NCBI GenBank assembly: GCA_945957185.1 | Contig: CAMFKA010000110.1 | Span: 1-7,036, forward strand | DNA length: 7,036 bases | Origin: an uncultured Chlamydiaceae bacterium | GTDB lineage: Bacteria > Chlamydiota > Chlamydiia > Chlamydiales > Parachlamydiaceae | Direction of reading: 5' to 3' | Shown: positions 1 to 6,316 of the stretch, piece by piece | How the letters are laid out: each line of letters opens with the position of its first letter | Numbering within the stretch: position 1 is the first letter of the stretch | Made by a program: the position numbers and the translations under genes | The notes under the pieces: generated by a model | The model's database searches: none | Told to the model about the DNA's origin: nothing | What the model saw: the letters and a program-made list of their open reading frames with translations, nothing else

Positions 1-36
1 TAAAATCAGTCGCGCTCGCGCTCTAGCTGCGATTTT

Positions 37-64
37 CCTTAAGTTGACACCATTGCCCCTTAAG
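37..64. repeat. Pair of CCTTAAG direct repeats, 21 bp apart
   Basis: The heptamer CCTTAAG occurs at 37-43 and again at 58-64. The spacing of 21 bp is about two helical turns, and each copy contains the palindrome CTTAAG. Paired sites in phase on the helix can be binding sites for a regulator. Here this is only a suggestion, because the motif is short and AT-rich DNA gives such matches by chance. A TTGACA at 44-49 lies between the copies, but no matching -10 box follows it at a normal distance. Confidence 0.2.
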
Positions 65-108
65 CGAGGCTGTCTCTAGTCTAATTTTATGAAATTTTAT
101 CCCGATCT

Positions 109-145
109 TTAACGTTCGTTAATGAATGTATATTAAAATTATAAT
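109..145 (+). promoter_or_regulatory. Candidate promoter with operator-like inverted repeat for the 151-aa gene
   Basis: A perfect -10 box TATAAT lies at 140-145, 24 bp before the start codon at 170. No good -35 box is present at 16-18 bp; TTCGTT (115-120, 19-bp spacer) is the nearest and is poor. Exactly where the -35 should lie there is a perfect 6+6 inverted repeat, TTAACG-TT-CGTTAA (109-122). This layout could mean a regulator binds over the -35 region, either to repress or to replace the weak -35. The -10 box is seen directly; the operator role is inference. Confidence 0.4.
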
Positions 146-169
146 TGAAAAAGAAAAAACGGAGGTTTT

Positions 170-625
170 ATGAATAATTATAATAGCGTGTCATTAGCAA
201 CGCAGCCTAACAATCCTCTTTATTATAGTAGCTCCGAACCTGCAATGTCTACATTTTGGGTTGACCCTGTTAACCGCGAGTCTGATGCTCCTGTGCAACA
301 GAGTCGCTTTAAAATGCCTGCATTTATCACAAATGTGATGGAAGCGATCAGCAACTTTTTTCGTGCACTTTTTAATTTATCTAGTCCCAAATCAGAGCTC
401 TTTTATAAAAGCATGAAATTAGAAGAAGAAAGGCTGCTTGGCAGAATAACAGTTTATAAGCGTGACGACGTGTTGATGTTAATAGGAAACCTAGGGTTTA
501 ATGAAACTGTTTGTCCAAACTTAAACCTATCCAATTCATTTGAATTTGATACTAATGATGGATATAAATTCAAGATTTACGGGGATGCGAAAACCCGCCA
601 AGTTTACTTAAAACGAATTTCGTAA
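170..625 (+). CDS. Hypothetical protein, 151 aa, orphan gene convergent with uvrB
   Basis: I do not recognise this protein. The start is supported by GGAGG at 161-165, four bases before the ATG, and a terminator follows the TAA stop by 11 bases. Together with the candidate promoter, this makes it a complete single-gene unit. The first ~48 residues are rich in Asn, Ser, Pro, Gln and Tyr and look disordered. Residues ~50-70 form a hydrophobic, possibly amphipathic helix (with ITNVMEAISNFFRALF), followed by a charged helix (~75-91). The last ~60 residues alternate like beta strands and end in basic residues (KTRQVYLKRIS). There is no cleavable signal peptide and no clear long transmembrane span. 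Base composition is visibly more AT-rich than the genes to its right (one sampled 60-base line, 481-540, is about one third GC), which may point to a lineage-specific or acquired gene. If the host is a chlamydia, a Ser/Asn-rich disordered N-terminus would be compatible with a type III secreted protein, but that is speculation. Confidence 0.75.
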   Translation: MNNYNSVSLATQPNNPLYYSSSEPAMSTFWVDPVNRESDAPVQQSRFKMPAFITNVMEAISNFFRALFNLSSPKSELFYKSMKLEEERLLGRITVYKRDDVLMLIGNLGFNETVCPNLNLSNSFEFDTNDGYKFKIYGDAKTRQVYLKRIS

Positions 626-636
626 TTGATGTTCTG

Positions 637-670
637 AAGCCGAATAAAGCTCGCTTTATTCGGCTTTTTT
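637..670 (+). terminator. Rho-independent terminator of the 151-aa gene, at the convergent junction with uvrB
   Basis: A perfect 13-bp stem (637-649 with 654-666, starting AAGCCGAATAAAG) closes a CTCG tetraloop. It is followed on the plus strand by a run of T through 670, giving six consecutive T from 665. The hairpin begins 11 bases after the TAA of the small gene. The T run ends on the first base of the uvrB stop codon, so the hairpin also sits directly behind uvrB. Read on the minus strand it lacks a U-tract (CAGAACATC follows), so termination there would be weaker. Confidence 0.9.
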
Positions 671-2703
671 CATGAATCCAAGAAATCCAGTTCCAAAGAC
701 TGGTACTTCCTCATCAGATCGCGGAAATATGCCGCATCTTCGAATCGCATCTCTTTTGCAGCGTTTTTCATTTCTAACTCATAAAATTGAACTTTTTTCT
801 CGATTTCACTGTCAGTCAAGTATTCGTGTTGCGGAGCGGCTGCTTTCTTCGCTTTACCACTCTTTGCTGTCGTGTAACTGACCTCTTCCGGTGGAATTCC
901 CGTTTCAGCTTGCGGCATAAACTCGACGATGGAGCGTTTGATTGTTTTGGGGGTAATTCCATGTTTTGTGTTGTATTCTGACTGCACTTTTCTGCGTGTC
1001 TCGGTGATGGAGACGGTATTTTTGATCGCCTGAGTCATCTTATCGGCATACATGATCACTTTACCTTCGGAGTTACGAGCAGCGCGCCCGCAGGTTTGCA
1101 CCAGCGCGGTTTGGCTGCGCAAAAACCCTTCCTTATCGGCATCGAGGATGCAAACAAGTGAAACTTCAGGAATGTCTAACCCTTCCCGCAACAGATTGAT
1201 CCCTACGAGGACGTCGAATTTTCCGAGGCGCAGGTCTCGGATGATTTGCATCCTTTCGATGGTGTCGATATCGGAGTGCAAGTACTTTGCTTTTACATTT
1301 AGCTCTTCCAAATACTTTGAAAGGTCTTCGGCAAGACGCTTTGTTAAGGTGGTCACTAAAACTCTCCCACCTTTCGCCGTGTGTTGATGGATCTCCTCCA
1401 AACAATCGTCAACCTGCCCTTTTGCGGGACGAATTTCGATTTCGGGATCTAAAAGACCTGTAGGACGGATGATCTGTTCGACAACTTCCCCTTCTGCTTC
1501 TTGCACTTCCCAAGGCGCGGGCGTTGCGGATACATAGACAACCTGGTGGAACTGTCGATACGATTCCTCAAAGCGCAGGGGGCGGTTGTCGTAAGCGGAG
1601 GGCAGACGAAAGCCAAAATCGACTAGCGAAGCTTTTCTGGCGCGGTCCCCATTGTACATCGCATGCAGCTGAGGGATTGTCTGGTGGGATTCGTCCACAA
1701 TCAGGAGGTAGTCGTTAGGGAAGTAGTTCAATAGGCAGGGAGGGGGTTCTCCGGGAGCTCTTTGACTGAAATGACGGGAGTAGTTTTCGATGCCTTTACA
1801 GAAACCCACTTCTTTGATCATTTCCAGGTCGTAACGCGTGCGTTGTTGAATTCGTTGCAACTCTACAAGGAGGTTTTCCTTTTCGTAGTAGGCCATTCTC
1901 TCTTGCAGTTCCGCTTTGATGGTTTCGATGGCGTGGAGACGCACCTCTTCCGGAGTAACGTGGTGGGAGCTAGGATAGATGGTGATTTCATCCAATTTTT
2001 TGCGCGTCTTTCCTGTTAAGGGATCGATTTCAGAGATTTTTTCGATGTCATCGCCGAACATTTCGATACGGATCGCTAAATCTTCCTCGTAGGCGGGGAA
2101 AATTTCGATCACATCGCCGCGGACGCGGAAGGTAGCGCGAGCAAAATCGAAGTCATTCCGTTTGTATTGCATTTCGACGAGGTGCAAAAGCAAATCGTCT
2201 CGACGGCGCTCCTGACCGGTAACGATGTGAAGATTCATCCCACGGTAGTATTCCGGAGTTCCCAAGCCATAAATGCAGGAAACGGATGCGACGATGATGA
2301 CATCGTCACGCTCTAGGAGGGAGCGCGTGGCGCTCAAACGCATTTGGTCGATTTGGTCGTTGATGGCCATATCTTTTTCGATGTAAGTGTCGGTTCTGGC
2401 GATGTACGCTTCCGGTTGGTAGTAGTCGTAGTAGGAAACAAAGTATTCGACAGCGTTGTTAGGGAAGAAACTTTTAAATTCCTGATACAGCTGTGCGGCA
2501 AGAGTTTTGTTGTGCGCGATAATCAGAGTAGGTTTTTGCACTTTTTGGATCACATTCGCCATGGTGAACGTTTTTCCGGATCCAGTGATCCCTAGAAGCA
2601 CTTGTGCTTTTTTTCCCTCTTCGATGTTGCGGACGAGGGTTTCGATAGCACGAGGCTGGTCTCCGCAAGGTTTGTAGTCGGTTTCAAGCTTGAACTTACC
2701 CAT
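670..2703 (-). CDS. uvrB: UvrABC excinuclease subunit B
   Basis: UvrB is the damage-verifying helicase-like subunit of nucleotide excision repair. UvrA loads it at lesions, and it then recruits UvrC for dual incision in the cytoplasm. The 677 aa match the usual family length. Visible elements in order: Walker A GITGSGKT (38-45); the Tyr-rich beta-hairpin YYDYYQPEAY (91-100) that inserts between DNA strands; helicase motif II DESH (337-340); VSATP (391-395); motif V region GINLLREGLDIPE (501-513); motif VI QTCGRAAR (536-543); and a C-terminal UVR motif (~633-668) that contacts UvrC. A Lys/Ala-rich linker (~614-623) precedes the UVR motif. The ATG at 2703 overlaps the end of sua5 by 8 nt (ATGGGTAA), with a modest AAGG upstream, so translation is probably coupled. 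No stops or missing motifs are seen, and the gene appears intact. Confidence 0.97.
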   Translation of the reverse strand: MGKFKLETDYKPCGDQPRAIETLVRNIEEGKKAQVLLGITGSGKTFTMANVIQKVQKPTLIIAHNKTLAAQLYQEFKSFFPNNAVEYFVSYYDYYQPEAYIARTDTYIEKDMAINDQIDQMRLSATRSLLERDDVIIVASVSCIYGLGTPEYYRGMNLHIVTGQERRRDDLLLHLVEMQYKRNDFDFARATFRVRGDVIEIFPAYEEDLAIRIEMFGDDIEKISEIDPLTGKTRKKLDEITIYPSSHHVTPEEVRLHAIETIKAELQERMAYYEKENLLVELQRIQQRTRYDLEMIKEVGFCKGIENYSRHFSQRAPGEPPPCLLNYFPNDYLLIVDESHQTIPQLHAMYNGDRARKASLVDFGFRLPSAYDNRPLRFEESYRQFHQVVYVSATPAPWEVQEAEGEVVEQIIRPTGLLDPEIEIRPAKGQVDDCLEEIHQHTAKGGRVLVTTLTKRLAEDLSKYLEELNVKAKYLHSDIDTIERMQIIRDLRLGKFDVLVGINLLREGLDIPEVSLVCILDADKEGFLRSQTALVQTCGRAARNSEGKVIMYADKMTQAIKNTVSITETRRKVQSEYNTKHGITPKTIKRSIVEFMPQAETGIPPEEVSYTTAKSGKAKKAAAPQHEYLTDSEIEKKVQFYELEMKNAAKEMRFEDAAYFRDLMRKYQSLELDFLDS

Positions 2704-3622
2704 GCGCCGCCGCCTTGATGATCCGTTCTTTCAGTGTCTCCCACAATCCGCCATCGGGGAGATTAAAGTCGACCCAAACTTCTTTCAGGCCTCTTCTATC
2801 ACACTCTCTGAGTGTGGAATAGAGGTTTTCTCCAACGGTATAGGGGGTTTCGGTAGATCCCAATGAAATCAATTCGAGGGTTACAGGGTAGTGTCGATCG
2901 GAAAAGCCGATTAACACTCCACGTTCATCGGAAAAGCTTTTTTGCAAACGTAAGTGTGCGTGGGGAGCGTAGTGACGGTAAAGCTGTCCCGGACAGGTGG
3001 GCTGCTCTTCTGTTGTCGTGGCGAAAGGGGGGAGGTATCCTAAAACTTTTGCAAGCTGTTCGGCAGAAATAGCACCTAAACGGATGATCTTCCACTCGCT
3101 ATCGATGTAGTGGATTACTGTTGATTCGATTCCTCCCGGTCTTACTCCTCCGTCAATAACGGGAAGCGCATCGCCGAAGTCGTCGAAGAGGTCGTGAGGG
3201 GAGGTTCCTGAGGGTTTTCCGGAGAGATTTGCCGACGGCATGACCAATGGGCCTGTCGCTGCGATAATGGTCCGCGTGATGGGAAGGGCAGGTACTCTGA
3301 ATGCCACTGTAGTAAGTCCTCCGGTGGCCTCTTCGGGGACCCCATGGGCGTTCAATACAATGGAAAGAGGACCGGGCCAAAACTGTTCGATGAGCGCCTC
3401 TGTTTGCGGTGGCAGCGTAGTGGTGTAGTGGTGTAATTGCTCTGCTGATGCAAGGTGAACGATGAGGGGATTGTTGCTTGGGCGCCCTTTGAGAGCGTAG
3501 ATTTTCTTGATCGCATCCGGATGAGAAATAGACGCAGCTAATCCATAGACAGTTTCGGTCGGGAGGGCAACGACATCTCCGGCTTTTAGTTTTGAGATAG
3601 CTTCTTCCGACGTGATGAGCAT
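2696..3622 (-). CDS. sua5: L-threonylcarbamoyladenylate synthase, Sua5/YwlC type
   Basis: This enzyme makes threonylcarbamoyl-AMP from threonine, bicarbonate and ATP. That is the first step of the universal t6A37 modification of ANN-decoding tRNAs; TsaD and partners then transfer the group. The 308-aa protein has an N-terminal YrdC domain (~1-195) with PTETVYGL (21-28), the KGRPSNNP nucleotide-binding motif (45-52), FWPGP (81-85) and MPSANLSG (128-135). A Sua5-type linker follows, with PGQLYRHYAPHA (211-222), and then a smaller C-terminal Sua5 domain to 306. The linker and second domain separate it from the short TsaC form. I chose the ATG at 3622, 4 nt after the sufS stop. The longer reading frame would begin with TTG at 3664 inside sufS and adds residues before the conserved start. 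No strong SD is seen, so coupling to sufS is likely. The name tsaC is used for the same activity. Confidence 0.93.
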   Translation of the reverse strand: MLITSEEAISKLKAGDVVALPTETVYGLAASISHPDAIKKIYALKGRPSNNPLIVHLASAEQLHHYTTTLPPQTEALIEQFWPGPLSIVLNAHGVPEEATGGLTTVAFRVPALPITRTIIAATGPLVMPSANLSGKPSGTSPHDLFDDFGDALPVIDGGVRPGGIESTVIHYIDSEWKIIRLGAISAEQLAKVLGYLPPFATTTEEQPTCPGQLYRHYAPHAHLRLQKSFSDERGVLIGFSDRHYPVTLELISLGSTETPYTVGENLYSTLRECDRRGLKEVWVDFNLPDGGLWETLKERIIKAAAHG

Positions 3623-3626
3623 AATA

Positions 3627-4841
3627 CTACTTAAGTTTAGGGATAATGGTCTTAAGCGCTTCAACGAAACGATCCACCTCTTCGGGGGTGTTATAAAGCC
3701 CGAAGGACGCTCTTACGAAAGCGGAGGTGCCGAACTTTCTCATGACAGGTTGTGCGCACAGATGCCCTGTTCTGACTGCAATGCCTTGCAAATCGAGCAT
3801 GGTACCGATATCGAGTGGATGGATCCCTTTGATGTTGAAACTGATGACAGCGCCCTTCTGCGGGGCAGTTCCAAAAATGGTGAGATCGGGAATGGCTGCA
3901 AGTTGTTCTGTTCCACGTAAAAGGAGCTGATGCTCCCATGCTGCGATGTTTTTGAGTCCGATATTTTGAACGAATTTGATCGCTTCCCCCAGCCCTATCA
4001 CTTCCGCAATGTTGGGAGTGCCGGCTTCAAATTTTAAAGGGAGGTCGTTGTAGGTGGTTTTTTCGAAAGTGACCGTTTCGATCATGTCGCCACCACCCTG
4101 GTAGGGGGGCATCGCGTTGAGCAGCTCCTCTTTTCCGTAAAGGACGCCCACTCCTGTGGGGCCGTAGAGCTTGTGACCGGCCAATACGAAGAAATCGATA
4201 TCTAAACCTTGAACGTCAATCGAGAGATGAGGTGCGCTTTGTGCTCCGTCCACCATGACTTTCGCTCCGACGGCATGAGCAGCAGCGATGATCTCCCGAA
4301 GTGGATTGATGGTGCCGAGAGCATTGGAAATGTGGGCGACAGAGACTAATTTTGTTTTTGGCGATAGCAGAGCTTTGAAGGCGTCCATATCGAGGACTCC
4401 TCTGGAGTCCATTGGAGCAACTTTGAGAGTAGCTTGTCGGTCTTGGCATAGGATTTGCCACGGCACAATGTTGGAGTGGTGCTCCATCTCTGTAATCAAA
4501 ATTTCATCGCCCGGACCGACAAATCTCTTGCCGAACGACGAAGCGACTAAATTGATCGCTTCGGTAGCTCCTTTAGTGAAGATAATTTCGTTTGGACTTT
4601 TTGCGTTTAGAAATTGCTGCAGTAAAACGCGGGCTTGCTGATGGAGACGGGTGGCTTCTACAGAAAGTTCGTAAACAGCGCGATGGACAGTGCCGTAATG
4701 TTCTTGATAAAAGTTGGTGACGGCGTCAATGACGCATTGCGGTTTTTGTGCTGTCGCTGCCGAATCGAAATAAACGAGGGGATGGCCATGCATCTTTTGT
4801 GAAAGCATGGGAAATTGTTGTCTAATGGCTTCAATATTCAC
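3627..4841 (-). CDS. sufS: Cysteine desulfurase SufS
   Basis: SufS is a PLP-dependent group II cysteine desulfurase. It converts cysteine to alanine and passes the persulfide sulfur to the Suf scaffold for Fe-S cluster assembly. The 404 aa are full length. PLP-site residues are visible: His121 in EMEHHSN, Asp198 and Gln201 in VDGAQS, and the Schiff-base Lys224 in AGHKLYGP. The catalytic Cys362 lies in RTGHLCAQP. Substrate-site arginine is likely in the FVRASFGLYNT segment. The start is GTG at 4841; a nearby ATG (4846) is out of frame and stops at once, and an SD (GAGGGA) sits upstream of the GTG. No SufE or SufU gene, the usual sulfur acceptor, is in this window. A palindromic repeat and a candidate promoter separate it from sufD, so it may be expressed partly on its own together with sua5 and uvrB. 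Confidence 0.95.
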   Translation of the reverse strand: MNIEAIRQQFPMLSQKMHGHPLVYFDSAATAQKPQCVIDAVTNFYQEHYGTVHRAVYELSVEATRLHQQARVLLQQFLNAKSPNEIIFTKGATEAINLVASSFGKRFVGPGDEILITEMEHHSNIVPWQILCQDRQATLKVAPMDSRGVLDMDAFKALLSPKTKLVSVAHISNALGTINPLREIIAAAHAVGAKVMVDGAQSAPHLSIDVQGLDIDFFVLAGHKLYGPTGVGVLYGKEELLNAMPPYQGGGDMIETVTFEKTTYNDLPLKFEAGTPNIAEVIGLGEAIKFVQNIGLKNIAAWEHQLLLRGTEQLAAIPDLTIFGTAPQKGAVISFNIKGIHPLDIGTMLDLQGIAVRTGHLCAQPVMRKFGTSAFVRASFGLYNTPEEVDRFVEALKTIIPKLK

Positions 4842-4846
4842 GTCAT

Positions 4847-4852
4847 TCCCTC
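4847..4852 (-). promoter_or_regulatory. SD sequence that fixes the GTG start of sufS
   Basis: On the minus strand GAGGGA precedes the GTG at 4841 by 5 nt (7 nt from GAGG). This supports GTG as the true start, since the only nearby ATG is out of frame and followed by a stop after two codons. Confidence 0.7.
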
Positions 4853-4862
4853 ATATTATTTC

Positions 4863-4892
4863 ACTTTAGCACAGAAAATGAATCGATTACAA
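4863..4892 (-). promoter_or_regulatory. Candidate sigma-70-type promoter of sufS-sua5-uvrB
   Basis: Read on the minus strand, TTGTAA (4892-4887) and TAAAGT (4868-4863) are 18 bp apart. The -10 is preceded by TGC, an extended -10 pattern. Each hexamer matches the consensus at four of six positions. A start about 7 nt downstream would give a leader of roughly 15 nt that still contains the SD. This is plausible but not strong; read-through from sufD is the alternative. Confidence 0.35.
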
Positions 4893-4936
4893 CAAACGTT
4901 CCCACCAGACGTTAATTGCTAACTTTTAATAAGTTA

Positions 4937-5053
4937 TTACCACTGAGCCACTGAGCTCACAGAGGAAAAGTGAGAAAATAAGACATTTTGTTTGATTCTA
5001 TAAAAAACTCATTCTCTCATTTACCCTCAGTGAGCTCAGTGGCTCAGTGGTAA
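4937..5053. repeat. 117-bp palindromic, MITE-like intergenic repeat
   Basis: Two 46-bp arms (4937-4982 and 5008-5053) are inverted copies that pair at about 40 of 46 positions. The outer 24 bp (4937-4960 with 5030-5053) are perfect. The central 25 bp (4983-5007) are unpaired and AT-rich. Each arm contains the tandem octamer CCACTGAG (4940-4947, 4948-4955 on the left arm) followed by a degenerate third unit, CTCACAGAG. Sequences built from short CACTGAG/CACAGAG units in inverted arrays are, as far as I recall, common as dispersed intergenic repeats in several bacterial phyla. No open reading frame and no clear target duplication is seen. It lies 24 bp behind the sufD stop and about 45 bp upstream of the candidate sufS promoter, so in RNA it would form a very stable hairpin between sufD and sufS. 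It lacks a U-tract in the minus direction and so is not a classic terminator. Confidence 0.85.
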
Positions 5054-5077
5054 AAATCCCAGTAGGAATTGCTGCGA

Positions 5078-6316
5078 TTACAATAGCTCCAGTACTTCCT
5101 CGCAAAACCCTCGAATCAACAAAGCATCCGCTTCGGAATCGTTTAATCCACGAGTTTTCATGTAAAAGACCTGCTCTTGATCTAATTGTCCTACGGTCGC
5201 ACCGTGGGAAGCTTTGACGTCGTCGGCAAAGATTTCAAGGTTAGGCTTGCTATTGGCGATAGCTCCATCACTTAAAATCAAGTTGTTGTTCCGCTGGAAC
5301 GCTTCTGTTTTTTGCGCTATGCGCTCGACGAAGATTTTCCCTTCAAAGCTCGATTGGCTCGATCCATTCAAAACGCCTTTGAACAATTGATTCGAACGGC
5401 AGTTTGGCGCTTGGTGGTTCATCAAGACATGGCTGTGAGCCTCTTTCTTTCCATCTAAAATCCATAGTCCATTCAGGCAGGCGTCTCCATTTTCACCGGT
5501 CAAATTGACTCGGTAGTCGTGACGGACGGACTGACAACCTTTCGTGAAATGAACGGCTTGAAGACGTGAGTCTCTTTTCAATGTCGCACGGAGGGCATCG
5601 AAGAGCCATAAATCTTCAGGCAAGTCATTGGCGTGTTGAAGGAATCGGATATTGGCGTTCTCTTCTATAGAAAGATCGGTCACTTGATTCATCCACACGT
5701 TACGTGCTCCCTCAAAGGCATAACTCATTTTGAATGTCGCTTTGGAGTGGGCTCCGGCAAAAATCTGTGTGCGCGGCATCAGCCCTAATGCTTCTCCGGT
5801 CACAAAATTCAAGATTTGGATCGGTGCTTTTGCTTGAAATTTTGGTGGGATGTAGATGAATGCACCATCTTGCTGCAAGGCGAGATTGACTAAAACGAAA
5901 GGGTCGAGCTCTTCTTTGATAGATCGAGTCCACCCGTTGCTAATAAGCGTGCCGTAAGTGTTGGAGGCTCCCGAAATCGTGTTGATAACAATTCCATCCG
6001 GGATTTTCGATAGCGATGGAGTAAAAACGCCGTTCACAAAAACTAAATGATCGGAGGAGCATTCGGGGAAAATGTGCGGAGCAATCGAACACGCGGTGAG
6101 AGGAGAGGTGTTGAAATCGGGTCTTAAAGCATAAAGGTGGCGCATTTTGAGGTAGCGGAACACTTCGTTATTGCGAGAAGGGAGACCCAACTCTTCGAAA
6201 CGCTCCCACGCCTTCACTTTTAGTTTGCCTAAAGCGTCTTGCTTGGGGGCTCCTAAAAAACGTTGCGCTAAGAGCGACTGGAACTGATCGATATCTACAG
6301 AGGGTTCTGCTGTCAT
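5078..6316 (-). CDS. sufD: Fe-S cluster assembly protein SufD
   Basis: SufD pairs with SufB and two SufC subunits in the cytosolic SufBC2D complex, where Fe-S clusters are built; it is needed for iron entry. The 412-aa protein has a helical N-terminal part (~1-75, with PSRNNEVFRYLKM resembling the family's P-x-R-x-E-x-W/F-R-Y-T region). A beta-helix core runs from ~90, with the conserved C-terminal SufBD segment at ~310-410. That segment includes FEGKIFVERIAQKTEAFQ, NSKPNLEIFADDVKASHGAT with His371 (equivalent of the important His of E. coli SufD), and a C-terminal LIRGFCEEVL. I call it SufD rather than SufB on length, on position after sufC and on the SHGAT motif. The start is the ATG at 6316, which shares ATGA with the sufC stop and has AAGGGG 7 nt upstream. 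A longer frame would need TTG at 6340. Confidence 0.93.
   Translation of the reverse strand: MTAEPSVDIDQFQSLLAQRFLGAPKQDALGKLKVKAWERFEELGLPSRNNEVFRYLKMRHLYALRPDFNTSPLTACSIAPHIFPECSSDHLVFVNGVFTPSLSKIPDGIVINTISGASNTYGTLISNGWTRSIKEELDPFVLVNLALQQDGAFIYIPPKFQAKAPIQILNFVTGEALGLMPRTQIFAGAHSKATFKMSYAFEGARNVWMNQVTDLSIEENANIRFLQHANDLPEDLWLFDALRATLKRDSRLQAVHFTKGCQSVRHDYRVNLTGENGDACLNGLWILDGKKEAHSHVLMNHQAPNCRSNQLFKGVLNGSSQSSFEGKIFVERIAQKTEAFQRNNNLILSDGAIANSKPNLEIFADDVKASHGATVGQLDQEQVFYMKTRGLNDSEADALLIRGFCEEVLELL

Noticed and set aside
2..36. Possible hairpin (AAAATC...GATTTT with GCGC-rich centre) at the left edge, perhaps a terminator
   Set aside because: Only the outer 6 bp pair cleanly, the inside pairs only with shifts, and the gene it would serve is not in the window.
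44..49. TTGACA as a -35 box
   Set aside because: No -10-like hexamer lies 15-19 bp downstream on the plus strand.
3623..3664. Longer sua5 frame starting inside sufS (322 aa)
   Set aside because: Its start is TTG, it overlaps sufS by 38 nt, and the extra residues precede the usual family start. The ATG at 3622 fits better.
4920..4936. Small inverted repeat TAACTT-TTAAT-AAGTTA as a terminator
   Set aside because: It is only 6 bp, fully AT-rich with no GC-rich stem, and not followed by a clear U-tract.
4937..5053. CRISPR-like array because of the repeated CCACTGAG units
   Set aside because: The repeats are 8 bp and adjacent without spacers, and the overall structure is one palindrome.
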